Shown: piece by piece, positions 34,846-43,660 of the stretch | Position numbering within the stretch: position 1 is the stretch's first letter | Layout of the letters: each line of letters starts with the position of its first letter | Source: Lachnoanaerobaculum sanguinis | GTDB lineage: Bacteria; Bacillota; Clostridia; Lachnospirales; Lachnospiraceae | Direction: 5' to 3' | Assembly (NCBI RefSeq): GCF_033242365.1 | Contig: NZ_BTHK01000001.1 | Coordinates: 62,001 to 126,000 of the forward strand | Length of the DNA stretch: 64,000 nucleotides | Translations under genes and position numbers: made by a program | Notes under the pieces: generated by a model | What the model was told of the DNA's origin: nothing | Databases searched by the model: none | The model's input: the letters and a program-made list of their open reading frames with translations, nothing else

Positions 34846-34904
34846 GTTAGTCTTTACTAACCTCTTTATATCCTGATAATATCACCATTAAATTTATTAT
34901 TCAA
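34846..34904 (-). promoter_or_regulatory. pflB promoter and leader palindrome
   Basis: Minus-strand -35 TTGAAT (34904-34899), 17-base spacer, -10 TATTAT (34881-34876). The palindrome GTTAGT-CTTT-ACTAAC (34846-34861) follows in the leader. A TTTGTTAA half-site resembling a Rex site lies just upstream (34910-34918), but no full Rex palindrome is seen. Confidence 0.68.
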
Positions 34905-34936
34905 GCCATATTTGTTAAATTTTTCTCATGTTTCCA

Positions 34937-34973
34937 ATAAAAAACAATTCCTAGCTGTTTACTGGGAATTGTT
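34937..34973 (-). terminator. Terminator of the thiamine salvage operon
   Basis: AACAATTCC (34943-34951) pairs perfectly with GGAATTGTT (34965-34973), followed by T-rich sequence on the minus strand. It lies 37 bases after the cytX stop. Confidence 0.88.
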
Positions 34974-35009
34974 CTGATATTTATACATTATTCTATTATA
35001 CTTTTATCT

Positions 35010-36176
35010 TTATTTATCTATTTTAAAGACATTACTAACTGCAACCGATATAAAAATTGTGATAAGCATACTCGGTATTGTACTTCCTATCGGTATATCA
35101 AACTTCATCAAGATTCTGTATATTATAAAGCCTGTCACCCAGAAAATAATATTTTTTATTGAAAACAATTTTTTATCATTACTTATTTTTAATATAAAGA
35201 AATCCGCTATTTGTATTGCAATCATCGGTGCAAACACCGACCCTATAAGATATAAAAATCCTGTAATATCATCCATAGGTAATACAATTGCTCCCAAAGT
35301 TCCTATTACGGTAACAGCTACCGCCACCCACTTTGACTTTATTTTGGAAAATATTGATTCTGTAGATACTCCTGCTGAATACACATCTAAAAATGTTGTA
35401 GTCACTGTCGAGAGTACAACTATAAAAAGTCCCATTATGCCAAGTCCGGCTTTCAGTAAAATCTTAGCTATATCCGACTCCATTGTAAATAAGGCAGCAC
35501 TCATTCCTATAATGTACATCCAGATACTTACAAAGCCGTAAACAATACTGCTTGCAGCAGTTGCTTTAACAGGCTCTTTTGCCTCTTTTGTATAATCACT
35601 GATAAGAGGCAACCATGACAGAGGCATAGCTATTGAGAGCTCCATTGCGGCACCGAAACTCATACTGTTATCTCCTTTATCGAATGCTGTCCCACCTTTA
35701 AATATGATAAAGCTTAAAATTATTGTCATTAAAAATAATGCCGACATGGCAATTACATTCAACTTACCTAAATTTTTAACCCCTATAAGTATCCACACCA
35801 AAACCAGTCCGCCGATAACAATGCACCATATAAAATGTCCTATAGGCAGTATACCTTGCGTAGCTGAGGCACCGTCATAAATCATTATACCTGTCCAACC
35901 GAAAAGCTGTAAGATGTTCAATATTGCAAAGAAAATCCCACCTTTTGTTCCGAAACTTATCTTTACGGTGTCCATTGCGCTTTTTTGAGTCTTTGCACCT
36001 ATCATTCCGGCTAGAAAAAGTAAAATACAACCTACTATATGTCCAAGTACTATGGCAAGTAATCCTTTTAAAAATCCTAAAGATGCAAAGTATGTACCTG
36101 TTAAAATCTCTGCTATAGATACTGCGGCTCCAAACCAGATCAAACCGTTTTCAAATACTGATGTTTTCTTATTCAT
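35010..36176 (-). CDS. cytX: Putative hydroxymethylpyrimidine transporter CytX
   Basis: 388 residues, about 12 membrane helices, of the nucleobase:cation symporter-1 (cytosine permease-like) family. The N-terminal FENGLIWFGAAVSIAEILTG and AMPLSWLPLISDYTKEA segments are typical of CytX. It probably imports the thiamine pyrimidine moiety, because it ends an operon of thiM, thiE and thiD under a TPP riboswitch. AAAGGAGGCGG decides the ATG at 36176 against one six codons upstream. Its start overlaps the thiD stop by 8 bases, which indicates coupled translation. Confidence 0.9.
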   Translation of the reverse strand: MNKKTSVFENGLIWFGAAVSIAEILTGTYFASLGFLKGLLAIVLGHIVGCILLFLAGMIGAKTQKSAMDTVKISFGTKGGIFFAILNILQLFGWTGIMIYDGASATQGILPIGHFIWCIVIGGLVLVWILIGVKNLGKLNVIAMSALFLMTIILSFIIFKGGTAFDKGDNSMSFGAAMELSIAMPLSWLPLISDYTKEAKEPVKATAASSIVYGFVSIWMYIIGMSAALFTMESDIAKILLKAGLGIMGLFIVVLSTVTTTFLDVYSAGVSTESIFSKIKSKWVAVAVTVIGTLGAIVLPMDDITGFLYLIGSVFAPMIAIQIADFFILKISNDKKLFSIKNIIFWVTGFIIYRILMKFDIPIGSTIPSMLITIFISVAVSNVFKIDK

Positions 36177-36981
36177 TATCCGCCTCCTTTGCATACTCTC
36201 CGTTTATATTAAATGCATGATTTAGAGGGCCACTCCCCTTTCCTATATCAAGCATTGCAAGTAAAGCATCGGATATATAGTTCTTTGCCCTTTCTACGGA
36301 TTCTTCAAGTGTATATCCCTTTGCAAGATTTGATGCTATTGCCGATGAAAGGCTACATCCGGTACCGTGAGTATTTTTATTATCTATACGTTTTCCTAAG
36401 AACCACTTTGCTTTTTTATTCTCATACAATAAATCATTGGCATCATTTATACTGTGTCCCCCTTTTAACAGTACCGCACAATGATAATTTTCATAAATTA
36501 TTTTTGCCGCCTCCAACATGTCTTTATCATCTTTAATACTTATACCGGAAAGTACTTCCGCCTCAGGTATATTCGGCGTTATCACGCTTGCCAAAGGAAA
36601 AAGTTTTTCTTTTATTGATTTTATTGCACTGTTCTCCACAAGATTTGATCCGCTTGTAGCTACCATTACCGGGTCAAGTACAATATTTTTCGCCTTATAT
36701 TTTAGAAGTTCGTATTCAATAGCTTCCACTATTTCCGGCGAAGATACCATGCCTATTTTTATGGCATCAGGAAAAATATCATCAAAAATCATCTCCAACT
36801 GGCTCTTTATAAATTCAGGAGCAATATTTAGAATTCCCTTTACCCCTGTAGTATTCTGTGCTGTAAGTGCCGTTATGGCACTCATTGCATATACATTGTT
36901 TGCAGTCATTGTTTTTATATCAGCCTGTATACCTGCCCCTCCGCTTGAATCACTTCCGGCTATTGTCAATACTTTTTTCAT
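36169..36981 (-). CDS. thiD: Hydroxymethylpyrimidine/phosphomethylpyrimidine kinase
   Basis: 270 residues, ribokinase fold. Signatures: VLTIAGSDSSGGAGIQADIK at the N-terminus, VLDPVMVATSG, ITPNIPEAEVLSG and the anion-hole/catalytic block NTHGTGCSLSSAIASNLA. It phosphorylates HMP and HMP-P to HMP-PP for thiamine phosphate synthesis. GAGGGG lies just upstream. It starts one base after the thiE stop and overlaps the cytX start. Confidence 0.96.
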   Translation of the reverse strand: MKKVLTIAGSDSSGGAGIQADIKTMTANNVYAMSAITALTAQNTTGVKGILNIAPEFIKSQLEMIFDDIFPDAIKIGMVSSPEIVEAIEYELLKYKAKNIVLDPVMVATSGSNLVENSAIKSIKEKLFPLASVITPNIPEAEVLSGISIKDDKDMLEAAKIIYENYHCAVLLKGGHSINDANDLLYENKKAKWFLGKRIDNKNTHGTGCSLSSAIASNLAKGYTLEESVERAKNYISDALLAMLDIGKGSGPLNHAFNINGEYAKEADNE

Positions 36982-36982
36982 A

Positions 36983-37627
36983 TCATGTCCCCTCGATTAA
37001 TTCACTTGCCAAATTATAAAGTTCCTTTGTCGCCTTTTTTATATCGGCGGCTCCAAATATTGCAGAGACTACTGCAACACCGTCTATACCGCTTCCTTTA
37101 AGTTTTAATATGTTTTTAGAATTTATTCCGCCTATTGCCACTTTAGGTATATTTACAGCTTCACATATGGATTTTAATGTTTCATATGTGAGAATACCTA
37201 CATCATTTTTTGTAGAAGTTTCAAATACCGCACCTAAACCTATATAATCTGCACCGTTTCTTTGTGCCGAGACAGCCTCATCTACCGTATGTACGGAAAC
37301 TCCTATTATCATATCTTCTCCTACAATCCTGCGGACATCTTTAAGTTCCATATCATCCTGCCCTATATGTATTCCGTCGGCATTTGAAGCAATAGCCACA
37401 TTCAGATTGTCGTTTACAATAAATGGAATATTATACTGTTTACACAGTTGCGATATCTTTTTTGCCTCCTCTATAAAGCTGTCTTCATCCAGATTTTTTT
37501 CTCTAAGCTGCACGCAGGTTACACCGCTTTCAAGTGCCTCTTTTAGTTGCTCATATAAAGTTTTATTCTCTGTCCATGCTCTGTCTGTAACTGCATAAAG
37601 ATGCATGTATTTCTTATCTAATCTCAT
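36983..37627 (-). CDS. thiE: Thiamine-phosphate synthase
   Basis: 214 residues, TIM barrel. Motifs: LYAVTDRAW, CVQLREKNLDEDSFI, FIVNDNLNVAIASNADG followed by IHIGQDD, DYIGLGAVFETSTKND and VAIGGINSKNI. It joins HMP-PP with hydroxyethylthiazole phosphate. The frame extends 16 codons upstream, but AAGGAGCAAGGT immediately before the ATG at 37627 decides the start. It overlaps the end of thiM by 14 bases. Confidence 0.96.
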   Translation of the reverse strand: MRLDKKYMHLYAVTDRAWTENKTLYEQLKEALESGVTCVQLREKNLDEDSFIEEAKKISQLCKQYNIPFIVNDNLNVAIASNADGIHIGQDDMELKDVRRIVGEDMIIGVSVHTVDEAVSAQRNGADYIGLGAVFETSTKNDVGILTYETLKSICEAVNIPKVAIGGINSKNILKLKGSGIDGVAVVSAIFGAADIKKATKELYNLASELIEGT

Positions 37628-38429
37628 ACCTTGCTCCTTTTTCAAGTTCATCAGGAGTAAGATTATAAACCGCATCTATTAAATAATTTCTATAGCTGCT
37701 GTTACCGTCTTTATCTGTCATACGCTTCTTTGCTATTTCTCCACATAATCCCATTGCACTTACACAGGCAAAAGCGGCTTCTAAAATGTTGTCAGGATTT
37801 GCACTTATATATGCTGCCGTCATAGCTGAAAGCTGACATCCGCTTCCGGTAATTTTACTCATTATACTGTCGCCGTTATATACACAGTATGCAATTTTAC
37901 CGTCCGTAACTATATCAATAGCAGATGTGATAACTGTTACACAGGAGTTTTTCAATGCAAAATCCTTTGCGAACTCAACAACATTATCAAGATTTTTTCC
38001 ATTGATAAAATCAACGGAATCAACCCCCCTCGTATTACCTCTTCCTGCAGCAAGACATTTTATCTCTGATAAATTCCCACGTACAACGCTGAATTTTACC
38101 TTTTCAAGCAGTATTTTTGCAGTATCCGTTCTTAATTTGGATGCTCCTGCTCCCACAGGATCAAGTACTATAGGATGATTCAATTCATTTGCCTTTTCAC
38201 CTGCCGCAATCATTGAAAGAATCGTTCGTTTATTTAATGTACCTATATTTATATTAAGGCCTGAACATATTGATGTTATCTCTGCAACTTCATCCAAATC
38301 GTCAGCCATTATAGGACTTGCTCCACAAGCAAGAATTATATTTGCACAGTCATTTACTGTCACATAATTTGTTATATTATGTACCAGAGGTGATTTTTTT
38401 TTGACATTTTCAAGCATTTCTTTTATCAT
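37614..38429 (-). CDS. thiM: Hydroxyethylthiazole kinase
   Basis: 271 residues, ribokinase-like trimeric kinase. Motifs: SPLVHNITNYVTVNDCANI, GASPIMADDLDE, PIVLDPVGAGASKLRT, VVRGNLSEIKCLA, and SKITGSGCQLSAMTAAYI with the catalytic Cys/Gly loop. It phosphorylates salvaged thiazole alcohol. The ATG overlaps the stop of a 25-codon upstream ORF (ATGA), and its GAGAGGTGAG ribosome binding site lies inside that ORF. The TPP riboswitch lies further upstream. Confidence 0.96.
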   Translation of the reverse strand: MIKEMLENVKKKSPLVHNITNYVTVNDCANIILACGASPIMADDLDEVAEITSICSGLNINIGTLNKRTILSMIAAGEKANELNHPIVLDPVGAGASKLRTDTAKILLEKVKFSVVRGNLSEIKCLAAGRGNTRGVDSVDFINGKNLDNVVEFAKDFALKNSCVTVITSAIDIVTDGKIAYCVYNGDSIMSKITGSGCQLSAMTAAYISANPDNILEAAFACVSAMGLCGEIAKKRMTDKDGNSSYRNYLIDAVYNLTPDELEKGARYEIR

Positions 38430-38503
38430 ATTCTCACCTCTCTTCCCACAATTTTAAACAACAAAAATGAAACAGCCGTCTTTTTGACATTACTTTTACT
38501 CAT
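38426..38503 (-). CDS. 25-residue leader peptide coupled to thiM
   Basis: An ATG at 38503 preceded by AGGAGGGTTACTT opens 25 codons ending in TGA, which overlaps the thiM start (ATGA). The predicted peptide starts MSKSNVKKTAVSFLLF and ends KIVGREVRI: a basic N-terminus, a short hydrophobic stretch, and a polar end. The strong ribosome binding site and the overlap with thiM argue for real translation, possibly to open the thiM start region. I know no named family; it could also be a small membrane peptide. Confidence 0.6.
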   Translation of the reverse strand: MSKSNVKKTAVSFLLFKIVGREVRI

Positions 38504-38572
38504 AAGTAACCCTCCTAAATTAAAGTTTTAACCATAAAACTTATATACTTATATTCAGGTAAATTTTTGCAA

Positions 38573-38602
38573 TAAAAAATGAGATACAAGAACCTGTATC
38601 TC
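38573..38602 (-). terminator. Riboswitch terminator of the thi operon
   Basis: GAGATACA (38581-38588) pairs with TGTATCTC (38595-38602) around a 6-base loop, followed by a T-run on the minus strand. It directly follows the TPP aptamer, as expected for ligand-dependent termination. Confidence 0.92.
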
Positions 38603-38625
38603 CTGAAAAGAAAGTCAAAAAAACA

Positions 38626-38705
38626 TCTCCCTACGTTGGCATTATCCAAATCAGGTAAACGGTCGAAAGTCACACTTCCCTCTCAGCCTATATATAAGCT
38701 CCCAA
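38626..38705 (-). promoter_or_regulatory. TPP riboswitch (THI box)
   Basis: The minus strand carries GGGAGC, then GGCTGAGAGG, TTTACCTGATTTGGATAATG and CCAACGTAGGGAGA, the invariant blocks of the TPP aptamer. It controls thiM-thiE-thiD-cytX through the terminator at 38573-38602. Confidence 0.97.
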
Positions 38706-38730
38706 GTTTATATCGTTATATTTTACAAAA

Positions 38731-38758
38731 AGTATATCACTGCAATTAAAAATGTCAA
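38731..38758 (-). promoter_or_regulatory. Promoter of the thi operon
   Basis: Minus-strand -35 TTGACA (38758-38753), 16-base spacer, -10 TATACT (38736-38731). The -35 box overlaps the last codons of the upstream Dabb gene. The start would be about 20 bases ahead of the TPP aptamer. Confidence 0.85.
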
Positions 38759-39048
38759 TAAAAAAAGTCAATTGCAACTCTTGAATTTGTATTCGTCTTA
38801 ATTAAGCTTTCAACAATTGCCACATGCTCTTTTGATGTTGCATACTTATTAAGAGCATCCTCGTCATTTACATCAAGTATCAAAACCAAATCATGAGTAC
38901 TTGTAGGTAAAACATTATAAAAAACATCTGCCTTTACTACCTCATCCATACTTTTGCATAAATCAAGCAGACTGCTTTTTATTTCTTCGCCTATAATTTG
39001 CTTATCCACACCCTCATTAAACTTCCACATTACGATATGTCTTAACAT
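38755..39048 (-). CDS. Dabb family (stress-response alpha/beta barrel) protein
   Basis: 97 residues. It starts with the Dabb signature LRHIVMWKF, and later has a DLVLILDVNDEDALNKYATS segment followed by H, where the family usually has a 'Y..HP.H' pattern. These are small dimeric ferredoxin-like barrels of unclear biochemical role. AAGGAGAATTT precedes the ATG. It lies 19 bases after uvrC and is probably the last gene of that transcript. Confidence 0.9.
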   Translation of the reverse strand: MLRHIVMWKFNEGVDKQIIGEEIKSSLLDLCKSMDEVVKADVFYNVLPTSTHDLVLILDVNDEDALNKYATSKEHVAIVESLIKTNTNSRVAIDFFY

Positions 39049-39067
39049 AAATTCTCCTTTACATATA

Positions 39068-40909
39068 TTACTCTTTTTTTAATTTTGAAAAGAATTCACA
39101 TACTGCCGTAGCGGACTTTTTATTCATTCCCTCCACCGACATAAGTTCTTCAAAACTTGCATTTTTAATATTTTCAATTTCTTTAAAATGCTTCATAAGT
39201 GCTTTTCGCCTTACAACTCCTATTCCCTCTATATCATCAAGTATCGACTTTACCTGAGTTTTTGATCTTAGACTTCTGTGATACTCTATTGCAAATCTAT
39301 GCGCCTCATCCTGTATTCTTGTAATCAGCAAAAATCCTTGAGAATGAGTATCTATAGGAATTTCTACATTGTTGTAATACAATCCTCTGGTCCTGTGGTT
39401 ATCATCTTTTACCATTCCGCACACCGGAATATTAAGTCCGAATTCCTCCAAAACCTGTAAGCAGATGTTTACCTGACCTCTTCCACCGTCCATTAGTATT
39501 ATATCAGGCAGTTTATTAAATCCGGTATCCTTTTCATCAACACCTCGGTCAAATCTTCTCGTAAGTACTTCCTTCATTGAAGCATAGTCATTTGGACCTA
39601 TTACGGTTTTTATTTTGAATTTTCTGTAATCACTTTTTTTCGGCATTCCATTCTCATAAACCACCATGGAACCTACAGATTGAACACCTGAAATATTGGA
39701 AATATCATAGGCCTCCATTCTTTTTAAATTAGGCAATGATAATAGCTCTTCAATTTCCTTTACAGCTCCAACACTTCTTGCTTCCTGTCTTTGAAGCTTT
39801 TCTCTGTCTTTTGTGAGAACAATTTCAGCATTTTTCTTTGCAAGTTCTACCAGCTTTTCCTTAGAACCTTTCTTTGGAACAATTATATTTACCTTTGAAC
39901 CTCTTTTAGCGGAGAGCCATTCCGAAATAAGGTTTTCATCCTTTAACTCATACTGTGACATGATTTGACTCGGTACAAAAGGTGTTCCTGCATAAAACTG
40001 CTTTATGAAACTTTCCAGAATATCCACTTTTTCATCATCCATTGCCACTTGTATATAATGATGTTCTCTACCGACCATCTTTCCTTCCCTGATAAAGAAT
40101 ACCTGTACAACGGCATCTCTCTCATCTCTAGCCATTGCAATAATATCCCTGTCTTTGGAATCATCCGAAGTAATTTTCTGTTTTTGTGTAATATGAAGTA
40201 CTGAGTTTAATAAATCTCTTTGCTTTGCCGCATCTTCAAATTTCAGCTCAGCTGAAAGCTTTTCCATTTCAGTTCTTATTTTATTTATAATAGGATCAAA
40301 ATCACCACTCAAAAAGCGAAGTGCTTCGGCCGCATTTTTATTATATTCATCTTTTGATATATAATTTTGGCATGGAGCATCACACTGGTGTATAAAATAA
40401 TCCAGACATGGACGCTCCGCTCCTATATCCTTTGGGAGATTTCTACTGCAAGTCCTTAGCTTATAGACTCTGTTTAAAAGATTTATCGTATCTCGTACCG
40501 CATTACCGCTTGAAAATGGCCCGAAATATCTGTTTTTGTCCTTCTTTATCTGCCTTACCATCTGCAGTCTTGGGTATTCCTCTTTCACTGTAAGTTTTAT
40601 ATAGGGATAGGTTTTATCATCCCTAAGCATTGTATTATATCTTGGTCTATGTTCTTTTATCAGATTATTCTCAAGTACCAATGCCTCAAGCTCGGAATCT
40701 GTTACAATATATTCAAATCTTTCAATCTTTGAGACCATTTGTTTTATCTTAGGACTCTTATCCTTACTTGATTGAAAATATTGCCTTACTCTGTTTCTCA
40801 ATGAAATAGCCTTGCCGACATATATAATATCATCCTTTTTGTCATGCATTATATAAACGCCGGGCTGGCGTGGCAGCTTCTTTAATTCATCTTCTATTAC
40901 AAATGCCAT
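39068..40909 (-). CDS. uvrC: Excinuclease ABC subunit C
   Basis: 613 residues. The GIY-YIG nuclease domain is at the N-terminus (QPGVYIMHDKKDDIIYVGKA). A Cys-containing stretch (RPCLDYFIHQCDAPCQNYIS) follows near residue 165. The UVR motif that contacts UvrB lies near 205-240 (ELKFEDAAKQRDLL). The RNase H-like endonuclease half contains EAYDISNISGVQSVGSMVVY and ILMDGGRGQVN, and helix-hairpin-helix repeats end the protein (IEGIGVVRRKAL, VEGMNKKSA). It makes both incisions in nucleotide excision repair. It follows the DUF1653 gene after 3 bases. Confidence 0.97.
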   Translation of the reverse strand: MAFVIEDELKKLPRQPGVYIMHDKKDDIIYVGKAISLRNRVRQYFQSSKDKSPKIKQMVSKIERFEYIVTDSELEALVLENNLIKEHRPRYNTMLRDDKTYPYIKLTVKEEYPRLQMVRQIKKDKNRYFGPFSSGNAVRDTINLLNRVYKLRTCSRNLPKDIGAERPCLDYFIHQCDAPCQNYISKDEYNKNAAEALRFLSGDFDPIINKIRTEMEKLSAELKFEDAAKQRDLLNSVLHITQKQKITSDDSKDRDIIAMARDERDAVVQVFFIREGKMVGREHHYIQVAMDDEKVDILESFIKQFYAGTPFVPSQIMSQYELKDENLISEWLSAKRGSKVNIIVPKKGSKEKLVELAKKNAEIVLTKDREKLQRQEARSVGAVKEIEELLSLPNLKRMEAYDISNISGVQSVGSMVVYENGMPKKSDYRKFKIKTVIGPNDYASMKEVLTRRFDRGVDEKDTGFNKLPDIILMDGGRGQVNICLQVLEEFGLNIPVCGMVKDDNHRTRGLYYNNVEIPIDTHSQGFLLITRIQDEAHRFAIEYHRSLRSKTQVKSILDDIEGIGVVRRKALMKHFKEIENIKNASFEELMSVEGMNKKSATAVCEFFSKLKKE

Positions 40910-40912
40910 CTG

Positions 40913-41455
40913 TTACCTTAGTCTTTTCCCCTCAAAATGTATTTGCATATCAAGATATGCAATAAAATCTGCAATATCTATTGTCTTATCAATGCCGTTT
41001 CTCTTTAAGCCGTAAATATCAAATATAGCATCCAACTGCTTATCTGTTATATTTTCCTTGTTGGCCAAGATTATTTTCTTTTTCGTATAATAATCATCCG
41101 CATCCAAAAAGTCTATAAAGAAATTTTCAGGCTCATCTGCACTTTCTTCCTTCAGCGTTTTGTTAATTGTCTCTATATTAATTTCACTATTTCTATCTGT
41201 AATTTGTTTAGATGTCTCAGATATATTTTCCAACTTTTCAAAGCGATACTTTTGTTCTGTCTCAGGATATTTTTCTCTGTCCACTTCACTTAAGAACATA
41301 TCAAGCGGTCTTGCATATACTCCGAAATCTCCGTAAAGTGCCTGATATATTACCAGATTTTCCTTACTTTCAGAATGTGTGGCAACAGCAATTATCTGAT
41401 AAAGCTTATTTTTAAAATGTCTGTAAAACTCTCCCGGCCTTGGATTCTCTCTCAT
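40913..41455 (-). CDS. DUF1653 domain-containing protein
   Basis: 180 residues. The N-terminal roughly 75 residues are a DUF1653 domain: PRPGEFYRHFKNKLYQIIAV, then VIYQALYGDFGVYARPL and FLSEVDREKYPE. The C-terminal part (about 100-180) is acidic and then helical (ITDKQLDAIFDIYGL) and is not part of the usual domain; many DUF1653 proteins stop near 80 residues. Function unknown. It lies between the SMI1/KNR4 gene (15 bases) and uvrC (3 bases) in one apparent operon. Confidence 0.85.
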   Translation of the reverse strand: MRENPRPGEFYRHFKNKLYQIIAVATHSESKENLVIYQALYGDFGVYARPLDMFLSEVDREKYPETEQKYRFEKLENISETSKQITDRNSEINIETINKTLKEESADEPENFFIDFLDADDYYTKKKIILANKENITDKQLDAIFDIYGLKRNGIDKTIDIADFIAYLDMQIHFEGKRLR

Positions 41456-41470
41456 TATATCACCCTCTTT

Positions 41471-42076
41471 TTAGTCAAAATTTTCTTTTAGAAATTTCCA
41501 TACATTATCTATAAGTTCCTCTACACTTGATGCGGTATAGATTATCTCATCCGGATCATGTATATAAAAAATAACCTGACCGACTTTTCCTTCCTTATCC
41601 GGATCAAAATCAAGCATCAGATATCCGCAATTGAGATATGTTGCAAAAGCAAACCAATCTTTATGGAATAGATATGGTTTTATTCTGCTGTCTCTCATTT
41701 GTTCTATAACATCATCGGTAAAATAGTCCGGATAATCTGTTAAAAGAGCATCCCTGTCTTGAAAATAGCTCTTTACCTTTTTCATCTCTTCAAGGCTGAA
41801 TAATGTAAAGTTGATTTCTCTGTCGTCTATGTCACATTGCAACAATTCAAAATATCCGCTGCCGTTTTTGTATGAATAAAGTTCTTTAAAATCCTCTGGC
41901 AATTTTATTCCGAAAGTTTTTTCAAGATCTTCAAACTCACTTTCACTTGCTCCGCCTATTTGTTCATACTCTTCAAAGTACCCTTCTTCTACAGGATCAT
42001 CTATTCCCAATTCCTCAAAATTCTCACAGATATATTTTTCAGCTTCTTTTAACTTTTCTCTTATTGTCTTCCTCAT
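41471..42076 (-). CDS. SMI1/KNR4 (SUKH) family protein
   Basis: 201 residues from the chosen ATG. The SUKH core shows GGASESEFEDLEKTFGIKLP followed by EDFKELYSYKNGSGYF and later LFSLEEM, the classical pattern. SUKH proteins often serve as immunity proteins against polymorphic toxins, but many are housekeeping orphans. No toxin gene is adjacent. AAGGTGG lies upstream of the ATG at 42076; the frame is open nine codons further up without a comparable site. It is the first gene of the uvrC-containing transcript. Confidence 0.85.
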   Translation of the reverse strand: MRKTIREKLKEAEKYICENFEELGIDDPVEEGYFEEYEQIGGASESEFEDLEKTFGIKLPEDFKELYSYKNGSGYFELLQCDIDDREINFTLFSLEEMKKVKSYFQDRDALLTDYPDYFTDDVIEQMRDSRIKPYLFHKDWFAFATYLNCGYLMLDFDPDKEGKVGQVIFYIHDPDEIIYTASSVEELIDNVWKFLKENFD

Positions 42077-42204
42077 TGACAACCACCTTCTTATTAAGTT
42101 CATTTAGAATAGCTTTATTATATCACATTGATAGGTAGTTGCCACTGATAAGATGAATATTATAAAATTATATATTTCAAAATTGAATATAGTATTTTTA
42201 CCAT

Positions 42205-42246
42205 AAAACAGACGAGTGAAAATTTATAATTTCACTCGTCTGTTTT
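42205..42246. terminator. Terminator of the fructan locus
   Basis: AAAACAGACGAGTGAA (42205-42220) pairs perfectly with TTCACTCGTCTGTTTT (42231-42246), a stem of 16-17 bp flanked by A/T runs. It directly follows the GH32 stop on the minus strand and could work in both directions. Confidence 0.92.
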
Positions 42247-42247
42247 A

Positions 42248-43660
42248 TTATCCTTCAATATTTATTTTTCTATACCTTATAATGGCATCTTTTGACCTTA
42301 TTCCAATACCAACTTTTCCTTCATGTGGATAAATCATAGAGGTAAAGTTATACTTACCTCCAAGCAAATAAACTTCCAGAACATTTCCGTCTTTTATTAT
42401 ACTGAAATCTATATCGTACTCTTTTTGTATACTTGCCTTATATATTCTTATTCCACTTCGTATATTATCATCAGCTTCTGTAAAATCCGTAATAATATTA
42501 CCAAAAAGAAAATCAAGTTTTATTATTATTTTTTTCTCTTCACTGTCAAAAAACTCAAGATTTAATTCCGAAATGTTTTTATCTCTTGTTATTACACCTG
42601 ATATATAAATCCTTTCACACATTTTATCCAATATATTTGAAATATTTTTGTCGTTTCCTTTAGTCTTTTGGCTGTATTCAACGTCACTTTTTAAATCTAA
42701 GTCATGACTGTAAGGTAGCATTTTCAAAATGTTTTCTTCCATATCAATTAGTCTTGGATATGACATTATTCCACGATACCCGCCTTCTTCCACCGGACCA
42801 TGATCATTAATCCATGGCATCCATTCCCAACCTCCAAGCCAGGCCATTGAAATATTTTTTCCATACTTATCCTTATATGTTTGTGATGCGTAATAATGAG
42901 GACCAAAATCCAATGTTCCGCTATACTCATGGAAGAAAATACAATTTTTAAAGTTAATATTTCCAACCATATATACAGTAGGTAGAAAATCGGTTCGATT
43001 CATAGGTGATGCTGTTATAACCCACTTTCCACCTATTTCAAATATATCAGGACATTCAAACATTGTCCCTTCACCGGCTTTTGCTTCATACAGTATTCCG
43101 CTATAGCTCCAGTCAAACAAATTCTTAGAATGAAAAAGATAAATTCTTCCATGGCTTTCAAGATCAGACGCGTTTTTGTCAGATCCTCCAACTACCATTT
43201 GCCATGTTCCATCATGAAAAATTACTTTAGGGTCTCTAAAGTCTTTTCCGATAGATTCAATAATCGGATTTTTCTCATATTTTATAAAATTATATCCGTC
43301 AAAAGAATATGCCATACATTGTCTTTGACAAACTTCACCTTCTACCAATGAAACAGCCGTATAAAAAGCATATATTTTATCTTCATTAACAACTACAGAG
43401 CCTGAAAAGCATCCACCTTTGATATAATCCTCATATTCCTCTTCCGGAATAAGAACAGGATTACACTCTTCCCAATGTATTAAATCAGGGCTCACGGCAT
43501 GACCCCAATGCATTTTATCCCAGTTATTGCTGTATGGATTACATTGAAAGTACAGATGATATTTACCCTGAAACCACACGAGACCGTTCGGATCATTTAT
43601 CCACCCTCTTTTTAGAGCGAAATGATATTTCGGTCTGAAAATATTTTGCTTCATACTCAT
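42248..43660 (-). CDS. GH32 beta-fructofuranosidase (sucrose/fructan hydrolase)
   Basis: 470 residues, no signal peptide, so cytoplasmic. All GH32 catalytic motifs are present: WINDPNG (20-26, nucleophile Asp23), FRDPKV (141-146, Asp143 transition-state stabiliser) and ECPDIF (202-207, acid/base Glu202). The C-terminal beta-sandwich follows from about 330. It hydrolyses sucrose or short fructans after import. The ATG overlaps the permease stop (ATGA). It is the last gene of a binding protein-permease-permease-GH32 operon controlled by the divergent LacI regulator. Confidence 0.94.
   Translation of the reverse strand: MSMKQNIFRPKYHFALKRGWINDPNGLVWFQGKYHLYFQCNPYSNNWDKMHWGHAVSPDLIHWEECNPVLIPEEEYEDYIKGGCFSGSVVVNEDKIYAFYTAVSLVEGEVCQRQCMAYSFDGYNFIKYEKNPIIESIGKDFRDPKVIFHDGTWQMVVGGSDKNASDLESHGRIYLFHSKNLFDWSYSGILYEAKAGEGTMFECPDIFEIGGKWVITASPMNRTDFLPTVYMVGNINFKNCIFFHEYSGTLDFGPHYYASQTYKDKYGKNISMAWLGGWEWMPWINDHGPVEEGGYRGIMSYPRLIDMEENILKMLPYSHDLDLKSDVEYSQKTKGNDKNISNILDKMCERIYISGVITRDKNISELNLEFFDSEEKKIIIKLDFLFGNIITDFTEADDNIRSGIRIYKASIQKEYDIDFSIIKDGNVLEVYLLGGKYNFTSMIYPHEGKVGIGIRSKDAIIRYRKINIEG

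Noticed and set aside
34905..34920. Rex redox operator upstream of pflB
   Set aside because: Only one TTGTTAA-type half-site is present; the second half of the palindrome is missing.
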